A DNA stretch of 64,000 nucleotides from Azolla caroliniana. Taxonomy: Eukaryota; Polypodiophyta. Positions 41,881-53,241 of the stretch are shown here, piece by piece. Where the stretch lies: contig JBHGNT010000004.1 of the NCBI GenBank assembly GCA_043228905.1, positions 18,290,001 through 18,354,000 on the forward strand, read 5' to 3'. The notes under the pieces are model-generated. The model had not been told where the DNA came from. It did not search any database and worked only from the letters and a program-made list of their open reading frames with translations. The position numbers and the translations under genes were made by a program. The stretch's first letter is position 1. Every line of letters starts with the position of its first letter.

Positions 41881-42700
41881 AACCAATCAGTTGCAAATGG
41901 ATGTACAAGTAAAGTACAATGCCGACGGTTCGGTTAACTGGTACAATGCCCGGTTACTGGCGAAGGGATACACATAGACCCATGAAATCGATTACGATGA
42001 CACCTTCGCCCTGGTACCGAAGATGACGACGGTTCGTGTGGTTCTGGCAGTTGCTGCGGCAAGGGGGTGGCATCTTCACTAGATGGATATGAAGAATGCG
42101 TTTCTTCAAGGTGACCTTGAGGAACGAGTGTATACGATCCAACATCCCAGTTTTCAATCGAAGATGAACAAGTTGGCGGTGTGCTAGCTCAAGGTGTCGC
42201 TTTACGGTCTTAAACAAGCCCCCCGAGCTTGGAATGTGAAGATCACGCACCGGTTGCGTAAGATGGGGTTTGTGACCTCTAAATCCAACTCGTCGTTGTT
42301 CATCCGGCAAGGTCCGGATGGTCCAATTTGCATCCTACTTTATGTTGATGATTTAGTCATCACCGGACCCGTACTCAATGAAATCGGCCGAGTAAAGTTC
42401 CAACTGTCTGATGCATTTGAAATGAAGGACGTGGGGGACCTTCATTATTTTCTTGGGATCGAGGTGATCCAAACCCTTGACGACATATTGTTCTCACAAG
42501 GACACTATGTGTTGAATATGATGTACAAGTTCGGTATGACGGAGTGCCGACCTATCTCCACACCCTTGGACCGGAACTAGAAGCTCTGTCCCAACTCCGG
42601 ACCGGCCTGCAATGAGCAACGGTTCTGACAAATCGTCGGAAGCCTGATATACTTGACGATCACTCAACCCGACCTCAATTACCCGGTCGGAGTGATCAGC
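41881..42700 (+). pseudogene. Copy 1: reverse transcriptase
   Basis: It carries stops in the fingers (to 42190). The open piece 42194-42580 has SLYGLKQAPRAWNVKITHRL, the intact active site CILLYVDDLVITGPV and GDLHYFLGIEVIQTLDDI. A stop stands at 42578. Confidence 0.87.
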
Positions 42701-42710
42701 CAGCCAGTTC

Positions 42711-43248
42711 ATGCAGAAGCCAATCGTCGAGTACCTTCAGTGCACACATCGGATACTCCGGTATGTGAGCGGCACGAAGGACCGGGGACTGTTATACCAA
42801 CATGGTATAACTGAAGAACTAGTCAGATATACAGATGCCGATTGGGCCGATGACGCATCGGATCGCCAATCCACCTCCGGTTACATGTTTTCTCTGGGTA
42901 GTGTGGCTGTTGCGTTGAGCAGCAAAAAGCAACCAACAGTGGCTCTATCAAGCACTGAGGCTGAATACCGAGGCGCAACCATTGCCACCTGTGAAGCCAT
43001 CTGGCTTCGGCGACTGCTGCAAGACCTGTGGATTGAGCTATCGGCCCCAATCCTGATCTACTATGACAACATGAGCAACAGTCAGCTCGCCAAGAACCCC
43101 GTGTTCCATGCTCGGACGAAGCACATAGAAGTCCACTATCACTTTGTGCGTGAGCGGGTTTTGAGCAGTGAAGTAGAACTTCGGTATGTCCACACGGATC
43201 GGCAAATTGCCGATATCTTCACCAAACTATTCGGATCGGACAAGTTAC
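42711..43248 (+). pseudogene. Copy 1: RNase H
   Basis: Reads MQKPIVEYLQCTHRILRYVS, YTDADWADDASDRQSTSGYM, VALSSTEAEYRGATIATCEA, YYDNMSNSQLAKNPVFHART and ADIFTKLFGSDKL. All motif positions are kept. The end is replaced by the solo LTR inserted at 43249; the original frame resumes at 43937. Confidence 0.88.
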
Positions 43249-43936
43249 TGTTGGGAGACAGGTCCCTCCGGATGGGAAGGGAGAAGAACACCGAAACCGT
43301 ATGAGGTGGACCCGGCTACGGAGAGAGCCGGATGATACAGACCCAGTGAAGACCGGATGAGGAGGACCCGGCTACGGAGAGCCGGATGATACAGACCCGG
43401 TGAAGACCGGATGAGGAGGACCCGCTACGGAGAGCCGGATGATACAGACCCGGTGAGAACCGGACGAAGAGACATATTCGTAAATATGTTTCTGAGAGGC
43501 CATCGAGGCTATATTTGTAAATAGCCTAAAAGTCATATTAGTATAAATATGACTTAGGGCAAACTTTTAGTGTTGTGGTCGTCATTCACTTGTTGGTACA
43601 AGAAGAAGTGACAACGCGTAACTGTGTACAGAGAGAGAGAGAGAGAAAGAGAGAAAGAGGTCGTTGCCTCTATTGTAATCGCCGCCTGTGGCAAAGATCT
43701 GTGAGCACGAGGTCGTTGCCTCAGTGAACTCACTGTTGTACATTCTTACATAGTGACAGTTTGTAGCCTGTGGGCTGCCGTGGTTTTTCCCCTAGTTTGG
43801 GGTTTTCCACGTAAACCTCCTGTGTATATATTTTTTCTCTCCTTTGTGTCATGCATTTGTTCCCCGTTTTCTGCGTATAAAAAGAAGCTCGGTTGTGGCC
43901 AAGCGTTGGACATAAGGAGCGTTTGAGTTCCCGTCA
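43249..43936 (+). repeat. Solo LTR of Copia family A in copy 1
   Basis: 688 bases from TGTTGGGAGACAGGTCCC to GAGTTCCCGTCA with a perfect target duplication GTTAC (43244-43248 and 43937-43941). Contains tandem copies of GAGGACCCGGCTACGGAGAG near 43300-43440 and a (GA)n tract. Confidence 0.94.
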
Positions 43937-44504
43937 GTTACAACACTTCACCGAAATGCTTGGTGTTCAGCATCTCGACGTGCCACACTTGAGGGGGAGA
44001 AAAGGAATGGGAACGGATGGCATCAGATAATGAGCCGGAGAGGAAGAAAGAACCAACAAAGGGGGAGACAAGAGGAAAAAGGAAGCCGAGCCGACCGGAG
44101 GAGTCGGCACATCCGAAAAGTTCGGAACAAGCGGCAGTGGCGGCAGAGTGAAGGATAGAGCCGAGCGGAATAAAATGGCCAAGACCCGGACGTGGTCCGG
44201 TGTGGTGAAGGGCTTGAAATCGGAAGATGAGTTGGAGAACACCGGATGCAACGGAAGTCGACGCCAACACGAGGAACCGACGGGTCGACAAGCGCCATAG
44301 TCGCAGCAACGAGGGAGCTGAAATGGGCATGTTGAGTAGACAAGCTGACCAAGGAGGTCAAGGTGCGCAGAACTAGAAGGGTCACGACAAACAAGACCAG
44401 ATTGTAAGAGGAACATGAACGAGGCGGAGAAACATCAGAAGGAGCCGAGTAGAAGAACCGGCTACCACAGACACTAACACCACGATCCGACCTCAAGTTG
44501 AGCT
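43937..44504 (+). other. Copy 1: end of RNase H and extra 3' region
   Basis: The first bases complete the RNase H end (ACAACACTTCACCGAAATGC corresponds to the HF-EML-type tail of copy Y). The rest is a purine-rich region without stable frame, up to GAGCTTGAGGGGGAG. Minus-strand frames here are shadows. Confidence 0.65.
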
Positions 44505-44514
44505 TGAGGGGGAG

Positions 44515-44958
44515 TGTTGAGCGAGCTAGCTCAACCGGATCCGGATCGGCTGAATAAGCTTGAACTAGATTGGCATCCAGAAGGATGAGCCATATTGGTA
44601 TCCAGAAACAACCGGCCGGATCAGGGAGCCAGATTCGAGCGGGAACCGGCAGCCTAGTAGTAGCCAATATTACTAGGTAATCACTGTCTCGTAGTTAGTG
44701 TCAGTCGCACTTGTGAGCATTGAAGTACCTTTCAGTACTTTTGTCAGTTCTTTATGGACTTGTATAAATAGTGTTGTTTAGCATGTTGTATCTACAAAGT
44801 TTTAGAGTTAATTTTTGAATATAGTTTAATGTTCTGCTCTCTTTGTCTCCTCTGTCTCCTTTGTGTTTGAAGCTTCTCCATTAAACCTTCAACTCATTTT
44901 TCTATTGCTATCCGGCTGAGCCGGTTCTGTCTGACGCTTCCGCACATTAACATTCACA
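44515..44958 (+). repeat. 3' LTR of Copia family B copy 1
   Basis: 444 bases, TGTTGAGCGAGCTAGCTC to AACATTCACA, preceded by the purine tract GAGGGGGAG (44506-44514). It has an extra segment around 44575-44600 absent from the 5' LTR. Confidence 0.93.
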
Positions 44959-44963
44959 CGAGT

Positions 44964-45390
44964 GGTGGAAGAAGCATGGTGATTCGGATAAATCCAGATC
45001 CGGCAAGGCCAGACAAGGGAACTGTCAAAGCTTGCACTACGTAGAATGATCAGATGGATCTGGAACCAGTAAGACTGAAAAAGGGCCAGCCTTTCTAATG
45101 AAGCACAAGGCGAACTCGATGAAGAAGACCACTTCCAGATCGGAGGAAGTGTGGTATGTCGACTCTGGAGCATCAAATCAAATGACGAGCCATCAAGATT
45201 GGTTCTCATTTTCAGAAGAGCCGGAGCAACCAGGAGTTGTCAAAACAAGAGCCGACACTCCTTACCTGATTGTGCATGTCGGAGAAGTCCCTTTAACCCA
45301 TGTCAGACAAAAGGGAAAGCTGATGAACGTACTACATGTTCCGACAATCATAAAGAACCTAGTCTCGGTCTGGCAGATCGTCGACTAGGG
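44964..45390 (+). pseudogene. Copy X: gag end, protease, start of pre-integrase
   Basis: The frame resumes with GGTGGAAGAAGCATGGTGA (WKKHGDSDKSRSGK) and goes on to VWYVDSGASNQMTSHQDWFS, the protease active site. It stops at 45386-45388 in the pre-integrase domain (VDstop where copy 1 has VDQGMQ). Confidence 0.85.
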
Positions 45391-46170
45391 GATGCAAGTG
45401 TGGTTTACGCACCTCGGGTGCTTCATCAAGGAAGAAGGCTGAATAATTACGCAAGGGCATAGGGATAGGAGGATGTTTATCCTCGACACCAATGACGTCG
45501 ACACTACCATGGTCGCAAAAGGATAGAAGGCTGAATTGGATATTGACTTGTGGCACAAGCGCATCGACCACGTCAAATATTAGAGGCTTCAAAACTTGCA
45601 ATCGAAACAGGTTGCTTTTGGATTGCCAAAATTCAGTAGCCGGAAAGCCCAAATATGTGAAGCCTGCCAACTCAGGAAGAAATACTGGCTTCTATTCCCC
45701 ACCAGAAGAAATCGGAGTCGTAACAAGCTTGATTTAATACATGTGGATGTATGGGGATTGACACAGAACGCTAGTCTTGGTAGGAACTGATATTTGGTCT
45801 CCTTCATCGATGACTACAACCGGCACACATGGATTTACCTCATAGAGAAGAAGAGCAAAGTCTTCGATTGTTTCCAGAATCTGCAAAGTCTTGTTGAATG
45901 GGAAACGGAGAGGAAGATCAAGTGCCAGCGATAGGATGACGGAAAAGAATACTTTTCCGGCCAATTTAGGAGTTGTCTGTGGCGAAACGGAACTCGGAGA
46001 GAATTTAGTTACAGGTACACAGCGGAACAAAACAATGTGGCCAAAAGGAAGAACCGTTCGACTTTCGATGCGGCAAGGGAAATGCTTGAGAAGAAAAGCA
46101 TCCCCAAATTGTATTGGGCCGAGGTGTTCAAGACAGACGTCTATTGGGCACGAGTTGTATTTTGGGTGAA
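45391..46170 (+). pseudogene. Copy X: pre-integrase end and integrase
   Basis: Broken pieces: LQSKQVAFGLPKFSSRKAQI, CEACQLRKKYWLLFPTRRNR, LDLIHVDVWGLTQNASLG, then a frame with FIDDYNRHTWIYLIEKKSK-like residues and several stops. The order equals that of copy 1. Confidence 0.8.
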
Positions 46171-46531
46171 AGCCGAACTTGAGGCACCTTCAGATATTCG
46201 GTAGCATAGTCTATGTGCATGTGCCAAATGAGAAGTGGAGGATGTTGAACCCAAAGTTGGAGAGATGCATACTAGTCGCCAGTCTTATGAGCTGAAGGGG
46301 TATAAGTGTTATAATCCTCGAACAAAAAAAGTTTGAGTGAGCCAAGAAGTTGAATTTGATGAGTCAAGATCATGGTACTCTCTACTGACTCCGATGTCCG
46401 ACTCCGACCCAATTTTGGAGGATGAGACCAGTGAGCCTGAAACGATCAGGGTAGAAGAAGAAGAAGACTTTGGTACTCTAGATGAGAGTCTGATCTCATT
46501 TCGGTGAGCAGGCCGAAGTTGTTCGTCGGAA
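46171..46531 (+). pseudogene. Copy X: integrase end and linker
   Basis: It corresponds to 41075-41410 of copy 1 (YVHVPNEKWRMLNPKLERCI-like reading, then the acidic EEEEDFGTLDESLISFR). It ends at the Tat-like insertion. Confidence 0.75.
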
Positions 46532-46996
46532 TAGTAACCATCGGACATAACGCAGGATAAATTAAAATGCAAATTAAAATTTTGTAAGAAACGAATGTAA
46601 CGGTTCACGCGACGAGCGTAACCAATGAGATGCCCTGTGTATATAAAAGGCAAAAATCGTGTGTAAAGGGTTAGCGTTGTTTTGAGAGTTCTTTTCTAGT
46701 ATAGTACTATCTCCCTTGATATACTGTGTAAGTGCCAGTGTGATATTAAGTGAGGGTTATACTCTGTTAAGAAGTGCGTACCTGTGAATGTAAGGTTAAG
46801 TGTGTTCACGTAGTTATGCATCGTTCCTTCGGTTGTAGCCGGGAACCTTCACGCCCTGTAGATACGTACTATTCAGTAACAAGTGAGGTACAGATGTACG
46901 CAGTACGCCTCTCTATCCCTTGTAACACAACCCCTTGATGCCTACCCCGAAGGACTATGGGTAGACACTGTTCTAGTCTATAGTATGCCGACAACA
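46532..46996 (+). repeat. 5' LTR of Tat-like copy 1
   Basis: Aligned with the 3' LTR it starts at TAGTAACCATCGGAC (expected TGTTGTCCGTCG) and ends GCCGACAACA. The two LTRs have practically equal length. TATA region TGTGTATATAAAAGGC is near 46640. Confidence 0.8.
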
Positions 46997-47130
46997 CTTT
47001 TCGCATGCTTGGTGATCTATGATTTCTCGTAGACGAGCAGTAAGGGATGGATGCCTAGCCATACACAAACCATAAAACTGACCCAGCAAGATCAACCACT
47101 AACAGGGTCCATCACACGCCAAACAGAAGA

Positions 47131-48003
47131 GTGCGCCTCAGCGACCACGAAGTTTCCTTTCAGGACTACAAGGTCGACACCACGCTCACAGAACAACGCG
47201 ATGTCAAGCAGGAAGCTCTTTCACCACACGGAAGTCGTGGTCTTCCCTTGTCGACCGCCATCATAGCGTCTAGAATGGATTTCTCCTACCCTCGATTCAA
47301 TGGCAAAACAGATGCCACGAGCCACATCCGGTTGTTCCTCAATGTTTGGAATGCCAATCACATGGCGCAACGGTTTCCAAAAGCTGAAGCTCATGCCTCG
47401 AAGGTAGCAAAGTTCAGACTCTGGATGGTCGAGCAACGTGTTGGCACTCTTAGATGGACCTGGAAGCAATGACAACCTTCAATTAACTACAATCAGCATT
47501 CTTGCGGTTTTTTCATAGGAGGGTACCACAACGAGAAATCATCGGGCAATTCTATATAATCAAGCAGTCACTGACGGATTTTAGTCTATGTTTCCATTGT
47601 CTAGAGCCTACAGCGGTAGCTTACACTGGCCCCAACAGATGAGGAGGCTAAGGTGACGTTTTTGGCAGCCCTACGACAACCTATCAGGACGACCCTTAAC
47701 ACGCATAGTGGGAAAGGGGAAACAACTGATATGGTTATCGAGCGAGCATTATAGCTCGAATTGGAAGATGAAGATGAAGGATTTTCTATGTCACCGTTAC
47801 GTCAAGTGTTGCCTCACGACGAGGAACGTCACTTCCGCCAGGCTATTCAATGTACAATCTACTTAAACTCAGGGCATTCCGCGGTGGAATGCAATATGCG
47901 AATGCATTGCCCGATTTGCAGCCCAAAGGCGCACACGATGGAGCAATGTGATTACAATATTCTTAACAGACCGACACCTATTGTATGGTGCATGGAACCA
48001 TAG
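47131..48003 (+). pseudogene. Tat-like copy 1: gag
   Basis: The open part 47131-47472 includes FSYPRFNGKTDATSHIRLFL and NVWNANHMAQRF, the Gypsy gag core. It shifts frame near 47400-47480 and goes on with REIIGQFYIIKQSLTDF. Piece 47761-48003 holds a perfect zinc knuckle CPICSPKAHTMEQC and a damaged one (CTIYLNSGHSAVEC). Confidence 0.82.
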
Positions 48004-48198
48004 CGGCAATATCGCAAGAATGGTGAAGAATGGCAAGAGGATCACTTTCGGTATGCGGACCGAAATCAGCGTGGAGAGCGCCCATTCCGAAATTGCCGTA
48101 ACAAAGACCCATATTCCGAGGAAGAAGATCGGGAGGATGACGAATATAAGAATAATAATCGATATAATCAAGGAGGGCGTCGTTACGACAATCGCCAT

Positions 48199-48759
48199 TT
48201 GGCAAACAATCATGGGGGATTAAACGGGCCTCACTCACACGGAAACAACCGACAATATCAGGACCAACGACATTATGACGAGAGTTCAGAGGATGACCGA
48301 TGTCAGGAGTCACACCGAGACCTACGTCAACCACCCCGGAATAACAGGAGAATGCAGCAAAATCGAGAGGAGCAAGATGCACCTACTGATACGAATACAC
48401 CGCCAGTAGTGGAAAGAGGAGAGTCCAATGTACATTTTTTTGTATGCCAACAACTCGGACATTACACGACGCAATGCCCATGCCAAAAAGGCAAAGAGGA
48501 CGTCGTGAATACAATCGCGGCAGAAGTACAACAAGTCACCACACGCCAACAAGCAAAGAACGCGGATTGGGGTGAACAAGATGAGATACGCAAAGTAGCC
48601 AAGGACTGGGTAGAAAAAGCAAATTCTACAAACGTGGAGTGTATGAAGCAAGAGTCCGCACGAACTAGTTCCCCAATAGAGGACACGGCATCGCCAGACT
48701 CCATATGGCAAACATTGGCTGCCTGCGAGATAACAATGACCATGGAGAAGCTTCTCTGA
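48199..48759 (+). CDS. Tat-like copy 1: gag C-terminal part with zinc knuckle
   Basis: A 186-codon frame rich in Asn, His, Arg and Gln. It contains FFVCQQLGHYTTQC, a zinc knuckle whose first cysteine is replaced by Phe. Such knuckles bind element RNA. It ends in an acidic/serine segment before the protease. Confidence 0.7.
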   Translation: MANNHGGLNGPHSHGNNRQYQDQRHYDESSEDDRCQESHRDLRQPPRNNRRMQQNREEQDAPTDTNTPPVVERGESNVHFFVCQQLGHYTTQCPCQKGKEDVVNTIAAEVQQVTTRQQAKNADWGEQDEIRKVAKDWVEKANSTNVECMKQESARTSSPIEDTASPDSIWQTLAACEITMTMEKLL

Positions 48760-49180
48760 CTAGTACCACGATTCCGCCAGGCGGTTGAAAATCGCATGAC
48801 AGGCACACCTAGAGTAGATGTTTCAGCAAATTTTGCGGAGACTAGTACCTATCCAACAGTCGTCGATCATCACAATCCAGCCATTAAGCTGGTATTATAG
48901 GGACAGTAAATCACGGGATGTATGGTTGATGGGGGATCATGCACACGATTGGGAATCACAGACTGGGAACCGTGCCCTTTTTAGCTCCGTATGGCTGACA
49001 CCCATTCTATTAGACCGTTAGGGTTGATTCGGAAATTAGGGATTGTTGTTGGTGGCCATTGCTTCGAAATAACGGCGGTTGTACTCGCATTAGCCGCCCC
49101 GGGAGCATACCCAATATTGCTTGGCAGGCTGTGGTTCGCTCGGCCGACATAAAACAAAACAGGCAGCATAATTGCATTAG
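48760..49180 (+). pseudogene. Tat-like copy 1: protease
   Basis: Across stops and a frame change the sequence reads GCMVDGGSCTRLGITDWEPC and later AAPGAYPILLGRLWFARP, the two halves of a retropepsin (VDGGS site, YPILLGRLW flap end). Confidence 0.65.
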
Positions 49181-49937
49181 TTTCCGACGAGGACGGAGCA
49201 AAATCCATGTACCCACCCAGGAAACGGCACCACTCACCAAGGGCATAATACCATTATACACCAGGAAATTGACAAACTTGGCAAGATTTATCTGGCTGGT
49301 AAAGCAAGCTACGTGGCAAAGCCCGATAGTTGTAGTGCCAAAGAAAAATGGCAAAACCCACGTTTGCGTAGATTATCGCAAGTTAAATGTCATGACAATC
49401 ACGGATGTGTTTCCCTTACCCTTTACTGACAACGTACTAGATGCGGTCACAGGCCATGACATGTACAGTTTTTTAGACGGCTGTAGCGGGTACAATCACA
49501 TACGCATGCATCCTGACGACCAAGACAAGACTGCGTTCGTCACGGACTAGGGGATTTACATTGCAATGGTCATGATGTTTGGGCCAAAAACGGTGCCAAC
49601 AACTTTCCAACAAACGATCATAGAATTTTTTGGGGAGTATATACCTGCCTTTATGCAAGTTTTCCTTGACAATTTCACGGTATACGGAATAGGAGACGAA
49701 CATTTGGCCCATCTTCAACTTTGTTTGGAACGTTGTCGTACTTCACGCCTAAGCTTGAACCCAACAAAGTGCACATTTGGCGTTACCAGTGGAGCCCTCC
49801 TTGGCCACATCGTAAGCAAGGAGGGGATAGTAGTGGATCCTAAGAAAATTACGGCGATCATTGAAGCAAAAACTCTGACTACTACCAAAGCATTCAACCG
49901 TTTTCTGGGGCAACTAGGCTGGCATAGCCGTATGTAA
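49181..49937 (+). pseudogene. Tat-like copy 1: reverse transcriptase
   Basis: Piece 49059-49550: SPIVVVPKKNGKTHVCVDYR, KLNVMTITDVFPLPF and YSFLDGCSGYNHIRMHPDDQ. After a stop at 49548-49550, piece 49566-49937: FGPKTVPTTFQQTIIEFF and the active-site stretch AFMQVFLDNFTVYG, where the usual DD is DN. It ends in HIVSKEGIVVDPKKITAI and NRFLGQLGWHSRM. Confidence 0.88.
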
Positions 49938-49946
49938 CTACGGTAT

Positions 49947-50231
49947 TTGGTGGATTTCGCTACCCCGTTACATGCCGCCGTGCATCGCACAACCTTCAAG
50001 TGGATGGAAACTGAAGAAAAAGTGTACGATGCACTCAAGATAATGTTAAGTCAAGCACCGATCGTACAACCACCAGATTGGGCGAAACCATTCCATGTCT
50101 TTGTGGATGCTTCAGATATAGCAATAGGCAGCGCGTTGATGCAGCTCACGGAACTGAGTTGGTACAGACCAGTCTATTACACTAGCCATAAGCTATCTAT
50201 TGCCGAACGAAATTACTCCGCAACAAAATGA
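49947..50231 (+). pseudogene. Tat-like copy 1: RNase H
   Basis: Reads FKWMETEEKVYDALKIMLSQ, PFHVFVDASDIAIGSALMQ and YYTSHKLSIAERNYSATK, then a stop. The frame goes on weakly with EALGMVYNINKFKHYLLG-like residues. Confidence 0.87.
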
Positions 50232-50417
50232 GAGGCGTTGGGAATGGTATACAACATCAACAAATTCAAGCATTATTTACTAGGATGAAAATTTATGTTT
50301 CACGTAGATCACGCGGCGTTATTGTACTTGGTGGAAAAACAGGCACTGACAGGGAAGCTAGCCAGATGGATGTTGCTGCTCTAGGAGTTCGACTTCGTAA
50401 TCTAGCATCGGCCAAGT

Positions 50418-51829
50418 ATGCAACATGCAATAGTGAATTTTTTAAGTAGAATGGATAACGGGCAAAATGCGCGGAAGGGTGACGACGACTTTCCCAATGA
50501 TGACATTCTACGGGTCGCAACAATAGCATCACGGGAAGAGAAAAAATTTCTAGATCGCTGGCTGATGGAAATGATGTACTTTTTGACGACGGGAAAGCCA
50601 CCGCCGCAACTAAGGACGGATGAAAAGAAGCGATTGGTTGTCCGTAGCCATAACTTTAACCTGGACGAAGGAGTCCTTCATCACAAGGGCAACGATGGAA
50701 TCTGGCGATGCAGGATACGCCAGGATGAGAAGGAAGCCATCTTGCGTGAAGCTCCTTGGGGTACGGTAGGGGGGCACTATGCCGGAGATGTTACGGCTAG
50801 AAAAATATGGCAAGCAGGTCTATCGTGGCCCACCACGCAAAAAGATGCGCACCTCTACTGCAGGCAGTGCGATCTATGTCAATGATTGGGTCAGCCCACG
50901 GAGGGTGCAAGGATGCCACACCAACCCATTCTTCCACTGGACCCATTCTAGAAGTGGGGTCTTGATTGTGTCAGTCCTTTTACGCTGGCAACAACACAAA
51001 CATGCAATAGATATATTCTGGTAGCCATGGACTACTGTACTAAAAGGGTGGAGGCAAAGGCGCTATAGGACAACACGGCGGCATCCATGGCGAAATTTCT
51101 TTATGAATACATCTGGTGTCGTTTCGGCTACCCCATCGCGCTCATCAGTGATCAAGGGAGCCACTTTCTCAATTTAGTCATCCATGAGCTCACACACCAT
51201 TACGTCGTCCTTCATAAGAAAAGCGTGCCATACTATCCACAGGCGAATGGACTAGCAGAGTCTACGAACAAAATCTTGCAGAAGATACTAAAGAAGATCA
51301 TGAATGAGAATAGAACGGATTGTGATACTAAATTGCACAGCGCCTTGTGGGCGTATCAGACCAGTTATAAGATCAACATACAGTCTACGCCGTTCCGGTT
51401 GGCATTTGGGTTAGAAGCCGTAATGCCCATCGAATTTTAGGTGCCCAGTCTAAGCAGCTACGATTACAACAACTCCTTGAATTAGGAGAGGCTTGGGTAC
51501 GTAGTATGGACATACTTGAGCAGGAACAGAGACGGCATAAATCATTTGTCGATCGACATCGGGTCACGCGGGAGAAGGACTTCATAGTCGGGAAGGCCGT
51601 GTTGGTCTTTCAAACACACATGGGTCAAATGCCAAGAAAGTTGTGGTTTCGCTGGATGGGACCGTACTGGATAGTTGGAGCAAAAAAAGGCACTTTCCAA
51701 TTAGGGACCCTCACTGGAGAGATACTACGCCAAAAAGTGAATGGATTCATGTTAAAACCTTATCTCGAACCTACGCCACCAAACTCGTTTCATGCCGTAG
51801 ATGACGCAGCTGAAGGGTCCCCGGATTAA
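50418..51829 (+). pseudogene. Tat-like copy 1: integrase
   Basis: Piece 50418-50885 holds the HHCC domain (CRQCDLCQ) after HYAGDVTARKIWQAGLSWPT. Piece 51087-51440 holds the core: RFGYPIALISDQGSHFLN and PYYPQANGLAESTNKILQ with the catalytic Glu, then YQTSYKINIQSTPFRLAFGL. Piece 51506-51829 is the C-terminal domain (KLWFRWMGPYWIVGAKKGTF). The first catalytic Asp region (about 50900-51050) is shifted. Confidence 0.87.
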
Positions 51830-51909
51830 TTAATATTTGGGACCCACTTGTAATATAGTGTAACAGTAATTTTGTATTGTACCATTAAAATAAAAAAATT
51901 ATAAAAATA

Positions 51910-51929
51910 AGGGGGGGGGGGGGGGGGGA
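51910..51929. repeat. Poly-G tract
   Basis: A run of about 18 G residues directly after AAAAATAA. It falls between the integrase end and the extra 3' region of the Tat-like element. Confidence 0.9.
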
Positions 51930-53240
51930 AGATAGTAACGACTATTAAAAAGGGCTTTTTTTCATGCACAAACTTCAAGATGAAGAACACGCGGCACCAC
52001 GATGTCACACAAGCCAATAAACCCTAGGAAACAAAAAGAAGGTTACAGATGATTTTCTACACATCACAGAAAACAGACTTCCACCTTCAGCCCTCCTTGC
52101 TCTCTTCGCTCTTCCCCCTCTCCTCGCTCCCCACCATACCACAGAGTGCCCAATCACCACAGCTTGCGAACCTCACCCAGTCGACTCTCCCCCCCTCCCC
52201 CCACGATGTCGATCACCATCTCTACAACCTTGAGGGATATATCAAGGTCACGTAAGCACCATCACACCCTGACGCACTGGAGATAACCAAGAAACTCAAC
52301 ATGGACACGGTGACAAACTCCACCATCCAGAAGAAATTAGGGTTGCCTGCGAATGGGGAAAAACACTTTGATATTTTGGGCAATATTTAGTATCGGCAAA
52401 GGAGTATAGGACGAAGGACATTCCAAACCCCTTCTTTCGGGAAGTCACCATGTTCCTATTGGAGATCGGGTGCATACACGTTAATGTGTATGGCAGGCGT
52501 CATAATCGATACCTTTGAAGGGCGCGTTGTCGATTAGGGTGTAATCACGGGGTTGGCATTATAGGAAGGACTATACGCGTATCAGGCCGGTAAGAAACTA
52601 CGGCCAATCATCCAACAATATCTTACTGTGCTATTTTCACCTCGCAGACATCCCCCCCCGACCTCCCCCCCAAACCAACAAACTAACGCCTCCACCACGA
52701 TCTGCGAAACGGCGTCTAGCAGAGTTAGCCACTACCGAATGGGAAGAAGAGGCACAGCCGCCCCGCACCACTGAGCCAACGACGCAGTCGGAGCCACCGG
52801 CCAGCTGCGCTGAGACACAACCCTCCACGGCAATAGAGGAACAAGAGCCAGCCCAAGGCAGTCCCAAGTTGAAACGGCGAAGATTGGATCAAAAAGACGG
52901 GCGGGGATTTGTAAAAGATACAGCAGCCCCGGCCAAAAACATCGCCACTATGGAGCATACAACTACATTGGAATCAATTTGCAAGCCACAACCGATCATT
53001 ACGGCTTAGCCTCAACGAGGCAAGGGCATGCTCACACCCGAGAGGGAAGTCTTAAGGTATCCGGACATTCCGGATATGGCCCATGAGTTCGGCGCACTAT
53101 TACAATTTGGAACTACCTACGAACTCATGGAGTTTTTGGCAACAACAGATGATCGAGCGGGCACTAACAAGAATGGCGGAAAGTGAGGATGAGGGGCCGC
53201 TTGTCAAGGTAGGCAGACAACAGAATGCCAGAATATGCTG
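51930..53240 (+). other. Tat-like copy 1: extra 3' region, N-terminal part (broken)
   Basis: Short plus-strand frames with stops (52049-52255 and others). Proline- and threonine-rich pieces occur around 52640-52900, including PPTKRRLAELATTE-like reading. It corresponds in position to 11729-12600 in copy 3. No domain recognised. Confidence 0.5.
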
Positions 53241-53241
53241 A

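Larger units (their letters stand above)
38497..44958 (+). mobile_element. Complete Copia family B copy 1
   Basis: A 6.46-kb element with both LTRs (38497-38914 and 44515-44958), primer site, gag, protease, integrase, RT, RNase H, extra 3' region and purine tract GAGGGGGAG. It is flanked by TGAGT (38492-38496) and CGAGT (44959-44963), a target duplication with one change. It lies inside the zinc-finger region of copy X, whose gag resumes at 44964 (GGTGGAAGAAGCATGG). A solo LTR splits its RNase H end. Several stops and frame changes make it inactive. Confidence 0.93.

Noticed and set aside
43938-44667. Minus-strand frames of 130-214 codons
   Set aside because: They lie opposite the purine-rich 3' region and LTR of the complete Copia and have no domain.
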